64,000 nt of DNA from an uncultured Rhodospirillales bacterium (GCA_903835235.1 CAILMF010000026.1:186001-250000); one strand, 5' to 3'. Counted from the stretch's first letter, positions 42,602 to 51,496 are shown. Translations and numbers: made by a program. The notes: generated by a model from the letters alone, not told the origin.

Positions 42602-44283
42602 TACGTGCTCTCTCGGCGGGTCAGGTGTTCGCGCCAGCCGGTGCTGGGGGCGATGTCGGCGGCGCCTTGTACACCGATGGCCTCGCAGAGGAAGCCGAGC
42701 GGGGTGCTGCCGTCTTCCAGCGTGACGCGGCCAAAGCCGAGCGGCGGCGGGATTTCCGCCAGGAAAGGCCCGACGCTGCTGGCGGGGAGCGCCCAGATTT
42801 CACCGGCGAGCGACATGCCGCCTTCGGGCACGCGCACCAGGCCGGGGCGGGGGCCGAGGTCGTACATGCGGTAGAGCGGGGCCGTGGTGGCTGCCGCGAT
42901 GAAGCGGCCGCCGTGGCGGAGCATCTGCGGGTTCAGCGGCAGGCCGGCCATGTGGGCGCCGATGGCGAAAAGGGGGAGTTCGTCGGCGGCCAGGGCGGGT
43001 GGGGTGCAGGGCTCGTTGATGAGGGCGGCACCGAGGCCGGCCAGGCGCGCCTCGCTGAAGGCCGGGCCGACCAGGGTGAGGCCGGCGGGCACGCCATCCG
43101 CCCGGAAGCCGGCGGGGATGGCCAGCGCGGCGAGATCGCAGATGTTGACGAAGTTGGTGTAGGTGCCGAGGCGCGAATTGGCCGCGACGGGTTCCGCTTC
43201 CAGCATTGCCAGGGTCGGGATGCCCGGGGCGGTGGGCAGCAGCAGCGCGTCGGCTTGCGCGAACAGCGCGCGGGCGTAGCGGCGGGCCTCGGCGGCGGCG
43301 TGCAGGTCGTCCCAGGCATCCACGGTCTGCTTGCCGAAGCCGGCGTTGAGGATGCTGCGGGTGACCGGATGCACCTGGTCGGCGGCGGTTTCCAGGATGC
43401 TGCGCAGTGCGGCGGTGCGCTCGGCCACCCAGGCGCCGTCATACAGGCGTTGGGCGATGGCCAGCAGCGGGGCGATGTCCACGCGCTGCACCGGGCCGGC
43501 CTTGGCCAGCATGGCTTCGTACAGCGCCTGGTCATCAGGCGTGTCGAAGATCAGTTGCCCCGGCAGCGGCGCGGCCAGGCGCCAGTGCGGCTGCGGCGCG
43601 GGCGTGGCGCGCCAGGTGGCGGGCGCGGCGCGGCTGTAGCGGTCCGTCGGCTCCACGCCGGCGATGACGTTCAGCACCGCGCTGGCCTCGGCGATGCTGC
43701 GGGCGAAGACCGAAACGCAGTCCAGGCTGCGGCAGGCCGGCACCACGCCCTTGGTCGGCACCAGGCCAAGGCTGGGCTTCAGGCCCACGATGTTGTTGGC
43801 GGCGGCAGGGATGCGGCCGGAGCCGGCGGTGTCGGTGCCGAGCGAGAAGGCGGCGATCCCTGCGGCAACCGCGGTGGCGCTGCCGGAGGAGGAGCCGCCG
43901 GGGATCAGCGCCGGATTCAGCGCATTGCGCGGAATGCCGTAGGGGCTGCGCACGCCAACCAGGCCGGTGGCGAATTGGTCCAGGTTGACCTTGCCGAGCA
44001 GGATGCCGCCGGCATCCAGCAGGCGTTGCACCGCGGGGGCGGATTCGGTGGGGGTATAGGCGTAGGCTGGGCACGCCGCCGTGGTGGGCATTCCCGCGAC
44101 GTCGATATTGTCCTTGACCACGAAGGGCAGGCCGAACAGCGGGCGGCCCAGCGCGCCTTCCGCCGCCAGCGCGGCGGCGCGGGCGCGAACTTCCGCCGGC
44201 GCGACGCGGGTGATGAACAGCGCCGGGTCGGCCCACGCCTCGATGCGCGCCAGCGCGGCTTCGGCCGCCTCAACGGGGTGCAT
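42601..44283 (-). CDS. atzF: Allophanate hydrolase (AtzF-like)
   Basis: 560 residues. An amidase-signature domain (Lys in FVVKDNIDVAG near residue 56, GGSSSGSATAVAAG near residue 131, DTAGSGRIPAA with the Ser nucleophile) is followed by a C-terminal domain beginning near residue 440 (LPLFAIGAHMAGLPLN), the second catalytic domain that distinguishes AtzF from simple amidases. It would hydrolyse allophanate in two steps to ammonia and CO2. The Met at 44283 overlaps the ABC ATPase stop. Distinguishing allophanate from another ureido acid needs assay. Confidence 0.85.
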   Translation of the reverse strand: MHPVEAAEAALARIEAWADPALFITRVAPAEVRARAAALAAEGALGRPLFGLPFVVKDNIDVAGMPTTAACPAYAYTPTESAPAVQRLLDAGGILLGKVNLDQFATGLVGVRSPYGIPRNALNPALIPGGSSSGSATAVAAGIAAFSLGTDTAGSGRIPAAANNIVGLKPSLGLVPTKGVVPACRSLDCVSVFARSIAEASAVLNVIAGVEPTDRYSRAAPATWRATPAPQPHWRLAAPLPGQLIFDTPDDQALYEAMLAKAGPVQRVDIAPLLAIAQRLYDGAWVAERTAALRSILETAADQVHPVTRSILNAGFGKQTVDAWDDLHAAAEARRYARALFAQADALLLPTAPGIPTLAMLEAEPVAANSRLGTYTNFVNICDLAALAIPAGFRADGVPAGLTLVGPAFSEARLAGLGAALINEPCTPPALAADELPLFAIGAHMAGLPLNPQMLRHGGRFIAAATTAPLYRMYDLGPRPGLVRVPEGGMSLAGEIWALPASSVGPFLAEIPPPLGFGRVTLEDGSTPLGFLCEAIGVQGAADIAPSTGWREHLTRREST

Positions 44284-45035
44284 CAGTGATGGCCTGCCAA
44301 TAGGCTGGAGAGGCGGCGGCGCAGAGCGTTGAACTCGGGGCTGGTGGGGTCGCGCGGGCGGGGGATGTCGATGCGCTCGTCCGCGACGATGCGGCCGGGG
44401 CCGGGGGACATCACCACCACGCGGTCCGCCAGGATGATCGCTTCCTCGATGGCGTGGGTGACGAAGAGGACGGTGAGTTTTTGCCGCTCCCAAATCTCCA
44501 GCAGTTCGGCCTGCAACCGCTCGCGCGTCATCGCGTCCAGCGCGCCGAAGGGTTCGTCCATCAGCACCACTTCGGCATCGTTGGCCAGCACGCGGGCGAT
44601 GGCGACGCGCTGCTTCATGCCGCCGGAAAGCTGGTGCGGGAAGGCGTCGGCGAAGCGGGTCAGGCCGACCATCTCGACGAAGCGCTTCTGCGTCTCCCGC
44701 ACTTCCTTGGTCGGGCGGCCGCGGGCGGCGGGGCCGAAACCGATGTTCTTGGCCACCGTCAGCCAGGGGAACAGGCCGTAATCCTGGAACACCATGCCGC
44801 GGTCCGGGCCGGGGCCTTGGACCGGCTTGGCCCACATCAGCAACTCACCCTCGCTGGCGGTCTCGAAGCCCGCGACCATGCGCAGCAGCGTGGACTTGCC
44901 GCAGCCGGAAGGGCCGATCAGGCAGACGAACTCGCCCTTTTCGATCCGCAGGTTGGCCTCGGCCAGGGCGGTGACGGTTTCATTGTTGAAGGCGAAGCGC
45001 TTGGTGACGTTCTTCACGTCCAGGATGGGCAACAT
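44283..45035 (-). CDS. ABC transporter ATP-binding protein (nitrate/sulfonate/taurine type)
   Basis: 250 residues from the chosen start. Walker A GPSGCGKST near residue 39, Q-loop FQDYGLFPW, signature LSGGMKQRVAIAR, Walker B VVLMDEPFGALD and the H-loop FVTHAIEEA are all intact. It energises the permease encoded upstream. The frame extends to an ATG at 45107 that overlaps the permease stop. However, that 24-residue extension lies over a repeat-like hairpin (45042-45098) and does not resemble the family, so 45035 is preferred. Confidence 0.93.
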   Translation of the reverse strand: MLPILDVKNVTKRFAFNNETVTALAEANLRIEKGEFVCLIGPSGCGKSTLLRMVAGFETASEGELLMWAKPVQGPGPDRGMVFQDYGLFPWLTVAKNIGFGPAARGRPTKEVRETQKRFVEMVGLTRFADAFPHQLSGGMKQRVAIARVLANDAEVVLMDEPFGALDAMTRERLQAELLEIWERQKLTVLFVTHAIEEAIILADRVVVMSPGPGRIVADERIDIPRPRDPTSPEFNALRRRLSSLLAGHH

Positions 45036-45041
45036 CTGGAC

Positions 45042-45098
45042 GTTCGATTCACGCTCCGCGCCTCGGTCCTGCGGCCCTGCGGGGCTGCGCGATCGAAC
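45042..45098. repeat. Dispersed structured element, diverged copy E6, inside the ABC operon
   Basis: Terminal arms are GTTCGAT (45042-45048) and ATCGAAC (45092-45098), with an inner GCCC-TGCG-GGGC hairpin. It keeps the GATTCACGC and CGCCTCGG blocks of E1 and E2, but the terminal pair has changed on both sides. It lies between permease stop and ATPase start, so it would be part of the operon mRNA. Confidence 0.6.
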
Positions 45099-45099
45099 A

Positions 45100-45888
45100 T
45101 CAACCATGTTGCGGGCTCCAGCGCAGCAGCCATTGGCCGATCAGCATGATGAGTTTGTCGGAGGCGAAGCCGAGCACGCCGATGACGGCCATGCCGCAGA
45201 TGACGATGTCGGTGCGGGAGAGCTGGCGGGCTTCCATGATGATGGCACCCAGCCCGGTCTGCACGCCGGTCATCTCGCCGACCACGATGACCACCCAGGA
45301 CAGGCCGAGGCCGAGCCGCAACCCCGTGAAGATGGAGGGCAGCGAGGCCGGCAGCACCACCTTGGCGAAGGTGGCGGAGGGCGAGACGCCGAGCATGGCG
45401 GCGGCCTCGAACAGGCGCGGCTCCACGCTGCGCACGCCGAAGATGGTGTTGATCAATATCGGGTAGAAGGCGCCGAGGAAGACCAGGAAGAAGGCCGAGC
45501 GCGGGCCGAGGCCGAAGACGATCATCGCCAGCGGCAACCAGGCGGTGACGGGCACCGGGCGCAGCAATTGCAGCGTCGGGTCCAGCATGGCGCGGATGAT
45601 CTCGATGCGGCCGATCAGCATGCCCAAGGGAAGTGCCACCAGCGCCGCCAGGCCGAAGCCGCCATAGGCGCGGCTCATGCTGGCCAGGGCGTGGGTGACC
45701 AGCGTCTCCGAGAAGGCATCGTCGTAGATGCCGCCGAAGGCCAGGTCCCACAGCTCCAACCCCACCTCGTAGGGCGGTGGGATCAGGCTGTAGGCGCGGC
45801 CGCTGGTGGTGAAGTGCCAGGCCACCAGCGCGAGCAACGGAAAGGCCGCGGCCAGCAACGGGCCGCGTAGGGCAGGCTGCTGCGTCAC
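45100..45888 (-). CDS. ABC transporter permease (SsuC/TauC type)
   Basis: 262 residues with about six membrane segments. The EAA loop appears as EAAAMLGVSPSATFAKVVLPASLPSIFTGLR, beginning near residue 160, which contacts the ATPase. It follows the receptor gene with a 4-bp overlap (ATGA). The type imports nitrate, sulfonates, taurine, cyanate or pyrimidine-like compounds. Together with the enzyme genes downstream, a nitrogen-rich ligand is more likely than a sulfonate. Confidence 0.93.
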   Translation of the reverse strand: MTQQPALRGPLLAAAFPLLALVAWHFTTSGRAYSLIPPPYEVGLELWDLAFGGIYDDAFSETLVTHALASMSRAYGGFGLAALVALPLGMLIGRIEIIRAMLDPTLQLLRPVPVTAWLPLAMIVFGLGPRSAFFLVFLGAFYPILINTIFGVRSVEPRLFEAAAMLGVSPSATFAKVVLPASLPSIFTGLRLGLGLSWVVIVVGEMTGVQTGLGAIIMEARQLSRTDIVICGMAVIGVLGFASDKLIMLIGQWLLRWSPQHG

Positions 45889-46826
45889 GCGTTCTTCGCC
45901 ATCTCGTCGGAGAACTTGGTGTCGAAGAAGGTGGCGAAGTCAGGCAGTTGGCGAATCTGCCGCAGCGCCAGCATGTGGTCGGCGTAGGTATGCGCCTGGC
46001 GCAGCATGGTCGGCGTCATCTTCCAGTTCAGGTCCACGTTCGGCGCGCTGATCTCCAGCGCGGCGCGCTGCTGGCCCAGCTTGGCGATGGCCATGTCGAT
46101 CATCGCCTCGCGGTTGGCCATGGCGAATTCGCTGGCCTGGCGGTGGATGTTCAGGATGGTGCGGCACAGGTCGGGGCGCGTCGCCACCGTCTCATGATGG
46201 GCGCCGAACACCATGTTCAGCGCGCCCATCGGGGTGCTGTAGGGGTATTCCACGATCTTGCCGATGCCAGACGCCACCGAGACGCCGGGGGCCGGCTCGG
46301 CGCCGACATAGGCATCCACGTCGCCACGGGCCAGCGCCAGGTGCATTTCGCTGAAGGAGACGCGGACCGAGGTGATGTCGCGGATCGACATGCCCTCCAT
46401 CTTCATGCGCTCCAAGATGAAGACTTCCTGGGTCGAGCCGGGCCAGATCGCCACGCGCTTGCCGCGCAGGTCGGCCAGGGCGTTGATCGGGCCGTCCTTG
46501 CGGGCGACCACGGCCATGCCCTTGTCGCAGCAGCTGGCGATGATGGTCAGCGGCTCCCGCGCCGCGGCACCGAGGATGCCGGCGGCGATGCCGAAGGCGC
46601 CGAAGTCGACCGACTTGGTGACCACGGCGTTCTTGCACTCGGCCGGGCTCTCGAAGGGGATGATCTCCATCCGCACGCCGGCCGGGGCGAACTTCTCATA
46701 GAAGTGCGGGGCGATGGAGTGGATGAGCTTCAGCGAGCCCATCTTGATGGTGGTGCCTTGGGCGCGGGCCGACAGGGCCGGCAGGGCCAGGCCAGAGGCG
46801 AGCAGGGTACGGCGGGCGATGGTCAT
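45885..46826 (-). CDS. ABC transporter receptor (SsuA/NrtA/THI5-like)
   Basis: 313 residues. Leader MTIARRTLLASGLALPALSARAQ, then IKMGSLKLIHSIAPHFYEKF and a two-lobe NMT1-type domain with VDFGAFGIAAG and LRGKRVAIWPGST. GGAGG lies before the ATG at 46826; the longer frame to 46919 lacks a leader at its start. First gene of receptor-permease-ATPase-AtzF-AtzH. Two Cys in IIASCCDKG near the ligand cleft are unusual. The ligand is probably a ureido or amide compound. Confidence 0.9.
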   Translation of the reverse strand: MTIARRTLLASGLALPALSARAQGTTIKMGSLKLIHSIAPHFYEKFAPAGVRMEIIPFESPAECKNAVVTKSVDFGAFGIAAGILGAAAREPLTIIASCCDKGMAVVARKDGPINALADLRGKRVAIWPGSTQEVFILERMKMEGMSIRDITSVRVSFSEMHLALARGDVDAYVGAEPAPGVSVASGIGKIVEYPYSTPMGALNMVFGAHHETVATRPDLCRTILNIHRQASEFAMANREAMIDMAIAKLGQQRAALEISAPNVDLNWKMTPTMLRQAHTYADHMLALRQIRQLPDFATFFDTKFSDEMAKNA

Positions 46827-46909
46827 GGCGTGGCCTCCGAGGGTTCGGGGGTCACGATGCAATGAGTGTGCCGGTGGAACCGGAGCGAGGATCGGCGTCG
46901 CGGCGACAG

Positions 46910-46939
46910 AATTGCTCAATTCGCGCGCATATCGCGCGC
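46910..46939. promoter_or_regulatory. Paired inverted repeats upstream of the ABC operon
   Basis: AATTG-CT-CAATT (46910-46921) is followed by GCGCG-CATAT-CGCGC (46923-46938), which abuts the stop of the Bug gene at 46939. The first could be an operator about 85 bp before the receptor ATG; the second could close the Bug transcript. Neither function is shown. Confidence 0.35.
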
Positions 46940-47910
46940 TATTCCAGCACCGCTCCCGCCGATTTCACCACATCCGCCCAGAACGGGATTTCCGAGCGGA
47001 TATAGGCGTCGAACTCGGCGGGCGAGGCCGAGGGGGTGGCCTGCAACCCCTCCCCGGCCAGCTTGGGGGCGATGCCGGGGCTGGCCAGCGTGGCCTTCGT
47101 GGCGGCGAAGAGCCGGTCGCGCACCGGGGCGGCCAGGCCCTTCGGCGCCCAGAGCCCCCACCAGCCGCCGATATCCAGCCCGGGCAGCCCGGCCTCGGCG
47201 GCGCCGGGAATGCCGGGGATGACGGCGGAGGCGGCGGCCGTGGTCAGCGAGAGCGCGGTCAGCCGGCCGGCGCGGACCTGCGGCAGCACCACCGGCGGCG
47301 TGCCGATGATGATCTGCACATCCCCGGCCAGCACCGCCTGCACCGAAGGCGCGCCGCCGCGGAACGGGATGTGGGTGAGCTGGAGGTCCGCCACCTTGGA
47401 CAGGCGGGCGCCGGAGAGGTGCGATGGCGTGCCGTTGCCGGGGGTAGAGTAGTTCCAGCGGCCCGGCTCGGCGCGGATGCGCTCGATCAGTTGGCGCAGG
47501 CTGGTGATGCCGCTGTTGGACGCCACCGCGATGATGGTCGGCAGGTCGGTCAGCTTGCTGATCGGGGTGAAGTCGGCGATCGGGTCGAACGGCACGCGCC
47601 GGTAGAGCGCTGGGTTGACCGCGTGGCTGAAATTGCCGCCGACCAGCAGGGTGTAGCCATCGCCCTCGCTGTGGGCGACGTGTTCGGTGGCGATGTTGGA
47701 GCCGGCGCCGGGGCGGTTGTCCACGATGATGCTGGCGCCGAGCTCGCGGCCGAAGGGCTCCATCAGCGTGCGGCAGAGGAAGTCGCCGGAGCCGCCGGGC
47801 GGGAAGCCGACCACCAGGCGAACCGGGCGGGTCGGCGTCCATTCCGGCTGGGCGCGCGCCGCGAGGGGCGCTGCAAGCAGGCCGGCCAGCAGCGCGCGCC
47901 GGGCCGTCAT
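46939..47910 (-). CDS. Bug/TctC-family periplasmic solute receptor
   Basis: 323 residues. Leader MTARRALLAGLLAAPLAARAQ, then RLVVGFPPGGSGDFLCR, VDNRPGAGSNIA and STPGNGTPSHLSG. Its ATG overlaps the TGA of the flavin oxidoreductase gene, so receptor and enzyme are made together; the enzyme probably works on the imported compound, perhaps an unsaturated acid or enone. The long upstream frame is a shadow of the oxidoreductase. Confidence 0.92.
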   Translation of the reverse strand: MTARRALLAGLLAAPLAARAQPEWTPTRPVRLVVGFPPGGSGDFLCRTLMEPFGRELGASIIVDNRPGAGSNIATEHVAHSEGDGYTLLVGGNFSHAVNPALYRRVPFDPIADFTPISKLTDLPTIIAVASNSGITSLRQLIERIRAEPGRWNYSTPGNGTPSHLSGARLSKVADLQLTHIPFRGGAPSVQAVLAGDVQIIIGTPPVVLPQVRAGRLTALSLTTAAASAVIPGIPGAAEAGLPGLDIGGWWGLWAPKGLAAPVRDRLFAATKATLASPGIAPKLAGEGLQATPSASPAEFDAYIRSEIPFWADVVKSAGAVLE

Positions 47911-49064
47911 GCGTTGATGCCGGTCTGGTAGGTGCTGGGGACCATGCCCTTCATCGCCCGGGCGCGCTTTTCCAGCCAGTATTTCTGCGCTTCCGGCATC
48001 GCCTCGAAGGCGGTGTCCACGCCCAGCTTGCGGGCGGCGTCGGTCGGCCAGTTCGGGTTGTAGAGAATCTCGCGGCCCACCGCGATCAGGTCGGCCTGGC
48101 CGTTCTGCAAGATCGCCTCGGCCTGGTCGGCGTGGACGATGAGGCCGACCGCCATGGTCATGACGCCGCCTTCCTGCTTCAGCTTGGTGGCGTAGGGCAC
48201 CTGGTAGCCATAGCCGGGGCGAGCCTGGTTGGTGGCGCTGCCCGTGAGACCACCCGAGGAGCAGTCGATGACATCGACGCCCTTGGGGCCGACGATTTTG
48301 GCCAGGCGCGTGCTTTCCTCGGGGCCCCAGCCGGCATCGTCCTCGACCGACAGGCGCAGGAAGAGCGGCTTGTCCTGCGGCCAGATGGCGCGGATGGCCT
48401 CCACGATCTCGATGCAGAAGCGCATGCGGTTGATCTCGCTGCCGCCGTAGTCGTCGTTGCGGCGATTGGCCGAGGGCGAGAGGAATTGGTGGATCAGGTA
48501 GCCATGGGCGCCGTGGATTTCCAACACGTCGAAGCCGGCGGCCAAGGCGCGCTTGGCGGCTTCGACCCAGTGCTGGATCACGCCGGGGATTTCGTCGCGC
48601 GAGAGGGCGCGGGGCATCGGGTCCTCCGGCACCGCCTGGATGGCGCTGGGGGCGACCAGTTCCCAGGCGGCCCAGTCGTCCACGCCGGAGGCTTCCTGCG
48701 TCAGCGGGGCGCCGCCTTCCCAGGGGCGGAAGCGGCGGGCCTTGCGGCCGGAATGGCCGAGCTGGATGGACGGCACCGAGCCGTGGGCGCGGATGAAGTC
48801 GCTGATGCGCTTCATGCCGGGGATGTGGGCGTCGTCCCACAGGCCGGTGTCGCCGGCGGTGCCGCAGCCGCGACGTTCCACCTTGGTGCTCTCGACCATG
48901 ACCATGCCGGCGCCACCGGCGGCGAAGCGGCCGGCGTTCATCAGGTGCCAGTCGGTGGTGAAGCCGCGCTCGGCGGCATACTGGTGCATGGGGGCGACGA
49001 CGACGCGGTTCTTCAGCGTCAGGCCCCGCAGGGTGATGGGGGTGAACAGCAGCGGCAAGGTCAT
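47907..49064 (-). CDS. NADH:flavin oxidoreductase, Old Yellow Enzyme family (YqjM-like)
   Basis: 385 residues. The FMN-binding TIM barrel starts at LFTPITLRGLTLKNRVVVAPM. IQLGHSGRKA and EIHGAHGYLIHQFLSPSANRRND (with the His pair for substrate carbonyl binding) are near residues 105 and 180, and VGREILYNPNWP is at the C-terminus. These enzymes reduce the C=C of alpha,beta-unsaturated carbonyls. The start at 49064 has an AGGAAA site; the longer frame to 49187 overlaps the divergent molybdenum enzyme gene. Confidence 0.92.
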   Translation of the reverse strand: MTLPLLFTPITLRGLTLKNRVVVAPMHQYAAERGFTTDWHLMNAGRFAAGGAGMVMVESTKVERRGCGTAGDTGLWDDAHIPGMKRISDFIRAHGSVPSIQLGHSGRKARRFRPWEGGAPLTQEASGVDDWAAWELVAPSAIQAVPEDPMPRALSRDEIPGVIQHWVEAAKRALAAGFDVLEIHGAHGYLIHQFLSPSANRRNDDYGGSEINRMRFCIEIVEAIRAIWPQDKPLFLRLSVEDDAGWGPEESTRLAKIVGPKGVDVIDCSSGGLTGSATNQARPGYGYQVPYATKLKQEGGVMTMAVGLIVHADQAEAILQNGQADLIAVGREILYNPNWPTDAARKLGVDTAFEAMPEAQKYWLEKRARAMKGMVPSTYQTGINA

Positions 49065-49170
49065 TGGGCGTTTTCCTGAAGCGTTGCCGCGCATGTTAGC
49101 GCAGCGTGCGAGGCTGGCCAGGGGGTGCCGGGCTGGGGCAGGATGGCCGCCGATACGGGAGGGCGTGGAC

Positions 49171-51435
49171 ATGCCGGAAGGCTTCATCGGGCGGTCGCTG
49201 CCGCGGCGGGAGGATGCGCGCTTCCTGACGGGCCAGGGGCGCTACCTGGCGGATGCGGTGGCGCCGGGGATGCTGCATGCGGTGGTGCTGCGCAGCCCGC
49301 ACGCGCATGCGCGGATCGAGGCGCTGGACGCGACGGCGGCGCGGGCGATGCCCGGCGTATCCGCGGTGCTGACCGGGGTGGAGCTGCGCGCGGCCGGCCT
49401 GGGCACCCTGCCCTGCCATGCCTCGCCGGCCAGCAAGGCGCCGCCGATTGTGCCGGCGCGGCACATATTGGCGCTGGACGCGGTGCGGCATCTGGGCGAG
49501 CCGGTGGCCTTCGTGCTGGCGGAAACGCCGGAACAGGCGCGCGACGCCGCCGAGGCGGTGGTGGTGCACTACGCGCCGCTGCCGGCGGTGGTGGACCCGG
49601 TGGCCGCGCTGGCGGCAGGGGCGCCGCAGCTCTGGCCGGAGGCGCCGGGCAACCTGTGCTTTGCGTTTGAAAAGGGCGACCAGGCGGCGACCGAGGCGGC
49701 CTTTGCGGCCGCTGCCCATGTGGTGGCATTGCCGCTGGCGAATCAGCGGGTGACGGCGGCGCCGCTGGAGCCTCGGGCCGCGTTGGCGCGCTGGGATGCG
49801 GCCAGCGCAAGCTGGGATTTGGAATGCACCAGCCAGTCCCTGCATTCCCTGCGGCACCAGTTGGCGCATGCCGTCTTCCACGTGGATGAGCAGCGGGTGC
49901 GGGTGCATGCGCCGGATGTCGGCGGCGGCTTCGGTCTGAAGAATTTTCTGTTTGCTGAATACGTGCTGGCCTTATGGGCGGCGCGCGAATTGGGCCGGCC
50001 GGTGAAGTGGGTGGCGGAGGCCAGCGAGGAATTCCCAGGCAGCGTGCATGGCCGGGCGCTGTACGGCACCGCGCGGATGGCGCTGGACGCGGAGGGCCGC
50101 GTGCTGGCGCTGGCCGCGGATATGGTGAGCGACCTCGGCGCCTATGCGTCCTCCAACGGGCCTGGTTGCCATGCGGTGGCGATGCCGACGGCGATGGGCA
50201 GCATCTACGCCATTCCGGCGATCTGGCTGGAGGTGCGCGGCGTATTCACCAATACCACGCCGGTGGATGCGTATCGGGGCGCCGGCAAGCCCGAGGCCAA
50301 CTACATGGTGGAGCGGCTGCTGGATGCGGCGGCGCGCCGGCTGGGGCTGGACCCGCTGGAGCTGCGCCGGCGCAACGTGATCCGCGACTTCCCGTATCAG
50401 GCGGCGCTGGGCAGCCTGATGGATTGCGGGCGCTACGCCGAGAATATCGAGGACCTGGAGCGGCTGGCGGACCGGGCCGGGTTTGCCGCGCGGCAGGCGG
50501 CATCGGCGGCGCGGGGCAAGCTGCGCGGCCTGGGCGTGGGCTGCTTCATGGAGACCAGCCGCGGCGCGCCGAATGAATGGAGCCGGGTGCGGTTCGAGGC
50601 CGATGGGACGGTCTCCCTGATGCTGGGCACGCAGAGCAATGGCCAGGGGCACGAGACCAGCTTCCCGCAGATCGCCGCGGATATGCTGGGGCTGCCGCCG
50701 GAGCGGTTTCGGCTGGTGCAGGCGGATACCGCGGTGATCAGCTTCGGCAACGGGCATGGCGGCGCGCGCAGCCTGCACCAGGGCGGCTTTGCGCTGGTGC
50801 GGACGGTGGAGGCGCTGCTGGACAAGGCGCGGGAGACGGCGGCGCGGTTGCTGCAATGCGCGCCTGGGGAGTTGGTGTTTGCGGCGGGAGCCTTCACGCG
50901 CGGCGCGCAGAGCGTCGGGCTGGATGCGGTGCATGCCGCGGAGGCGCTTGATGCGGAGGTGCTGAATCTCTGCAACGACATCGTGTTTCCGAGTGGCGCG
51001 CATCTGGCCGAGGTGGAGGTGGACCGCGAGACCGGCGAGGTGACGCTGTGCCGGTATCTGGCGGTGGATGATTATGGCCGGCTGGTGAACCCGATGCTGA
51101 CGATCGGCCAGGCGCAGGGCGGGCTGGCGCAGGGCATCGGCCAGGCGCTGATGGAACGGATTGTCTACGACGCCGAGGGCCAGCTGCTGACCGGCAGCTT
51201 CCAGGATTATTGCCTGCCGCGCGCCGCCGACCTGCCGGATATCGACGTGGTGCTGCATGAGGTGCCGACCGCGCGCAATCCCTTGGGGGTGAAGGGCGTG
51301 GGCCAGGCCGGCTGCATGGCGGCGCCACAGGTGGTGGTGCATGCGGTGCTGGACGCGCTGGCGCCTTTCGGCGTCGGGCATCTGGACATGCCGCTGACGG
51401 CTGAGACAGTCTGGCGGGCGATGAACACGGTTTGA
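49171..51435 (+). CDS. Molybdenum hydroxylase large subunit (xanthine/CO dehydrogenase family), orphan
   Basis: 754 residues. The N-terminal part starts GRSLPRREDARFLTGQGRY, and the Mo-cofactor domains include APDVGGGFGLKNF near residue 248, DAYRGAGKPEANYMVERLLD near residue 368 and GTQSNGQGHETSFPQ near residue 490. The usual active-site Glu near the C-terminus (GVGEAG in most relatives) is Gln in GVGQAGCMAAPQ. No [2Fe-2S] or FAD subunit gene adjoins it, so partners must be encoded elsewhere or it is not a standard three-subunit hydroxylase. Substrate unknown. GGAGGG precedes the start. Confidence 0.9.
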   Translation: MPEGFIGRSLPRREDARFLTGQGRYLADAVAPGMLHAVVLRSPHAHARIEALDATAARAMPGVSAVLTGVELRAAGLGTLPCHASPASKAPPIVPARHILALDAVRHLGEPVAFVLAETPEQARDAAEAVVVHYAPLPAVVDPVAALAAGAPQLWPEAPGNLCFAFEKGDQAATEAAFAAAAHVVALPLANQRVTAAPLEPRAALARWDAASASWDLECTSQSLHSLRHQLAHAVFHVDEQRVRVHAPDVGGGFGLKNFLFAEYVLALWAARELGRPVKWVAEASEEFPGSVHGRALYGTARMALDAEGRVLALAADMVSDLGAYASSNGPGCHAVAMPTAMGSIYAIPAIWLEVRGVFTNTTPVDAYRGAGKPEANYMVERLLDAAARRLGLDPLELRRRNVIRDFPYQAALGSLMDCGRYAENIEDLERLADRAGFAARQAASAARGKLRGLGVGCFMETSRGAPNEWSRVRFEADGTVSLMLGTQSNGQGHETSFPQIAADMLGLPPERFRLVQADTAVISFGNGHGGARSLHQGGFALVRTVEALLDKARETAARLLQCAPGELVFAAGAFTRGAQSVGLDAVHAAEALDAEVLNLCNDIVFPSGAHLAEVEVDRETGEVTLCRYLAVDDYGRLVNPMLTIGQAQGGLAQGIGQALMERIVYDAEGQLLTGSFQDYCLPRAADLPDIDVVLHEVPTARNPLGVKGVGQAGCMAAPQVVVHAVLDALAPFGVGHLDMPLTAETVWRAMNTV

Positions 51436-51437
51436 GC

Positions 51438-51481
51438 GAGCAGATGGCGCCTCAGGGCGATTCCGCCCATGGCGTCTGCTC
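51438..51481. repeat. Probable seventh structured element (E7) between two genes
   Basis: Outer arms GAGCAGA (51438-51444) and TCTGCTC (51475-51481), a middle CGCC/GGCG pair, and an inner GGGCG-ATTC-CGCCC hairpin. The inner core is nearly the same as in E4 and E2, but the GATTCAC block is absent. It sits between the stop of the molybdenum enzyme and the next start. Confidence 0.5.
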
Positions 51482-51496
51482 TGAGGGAGAACGGGC

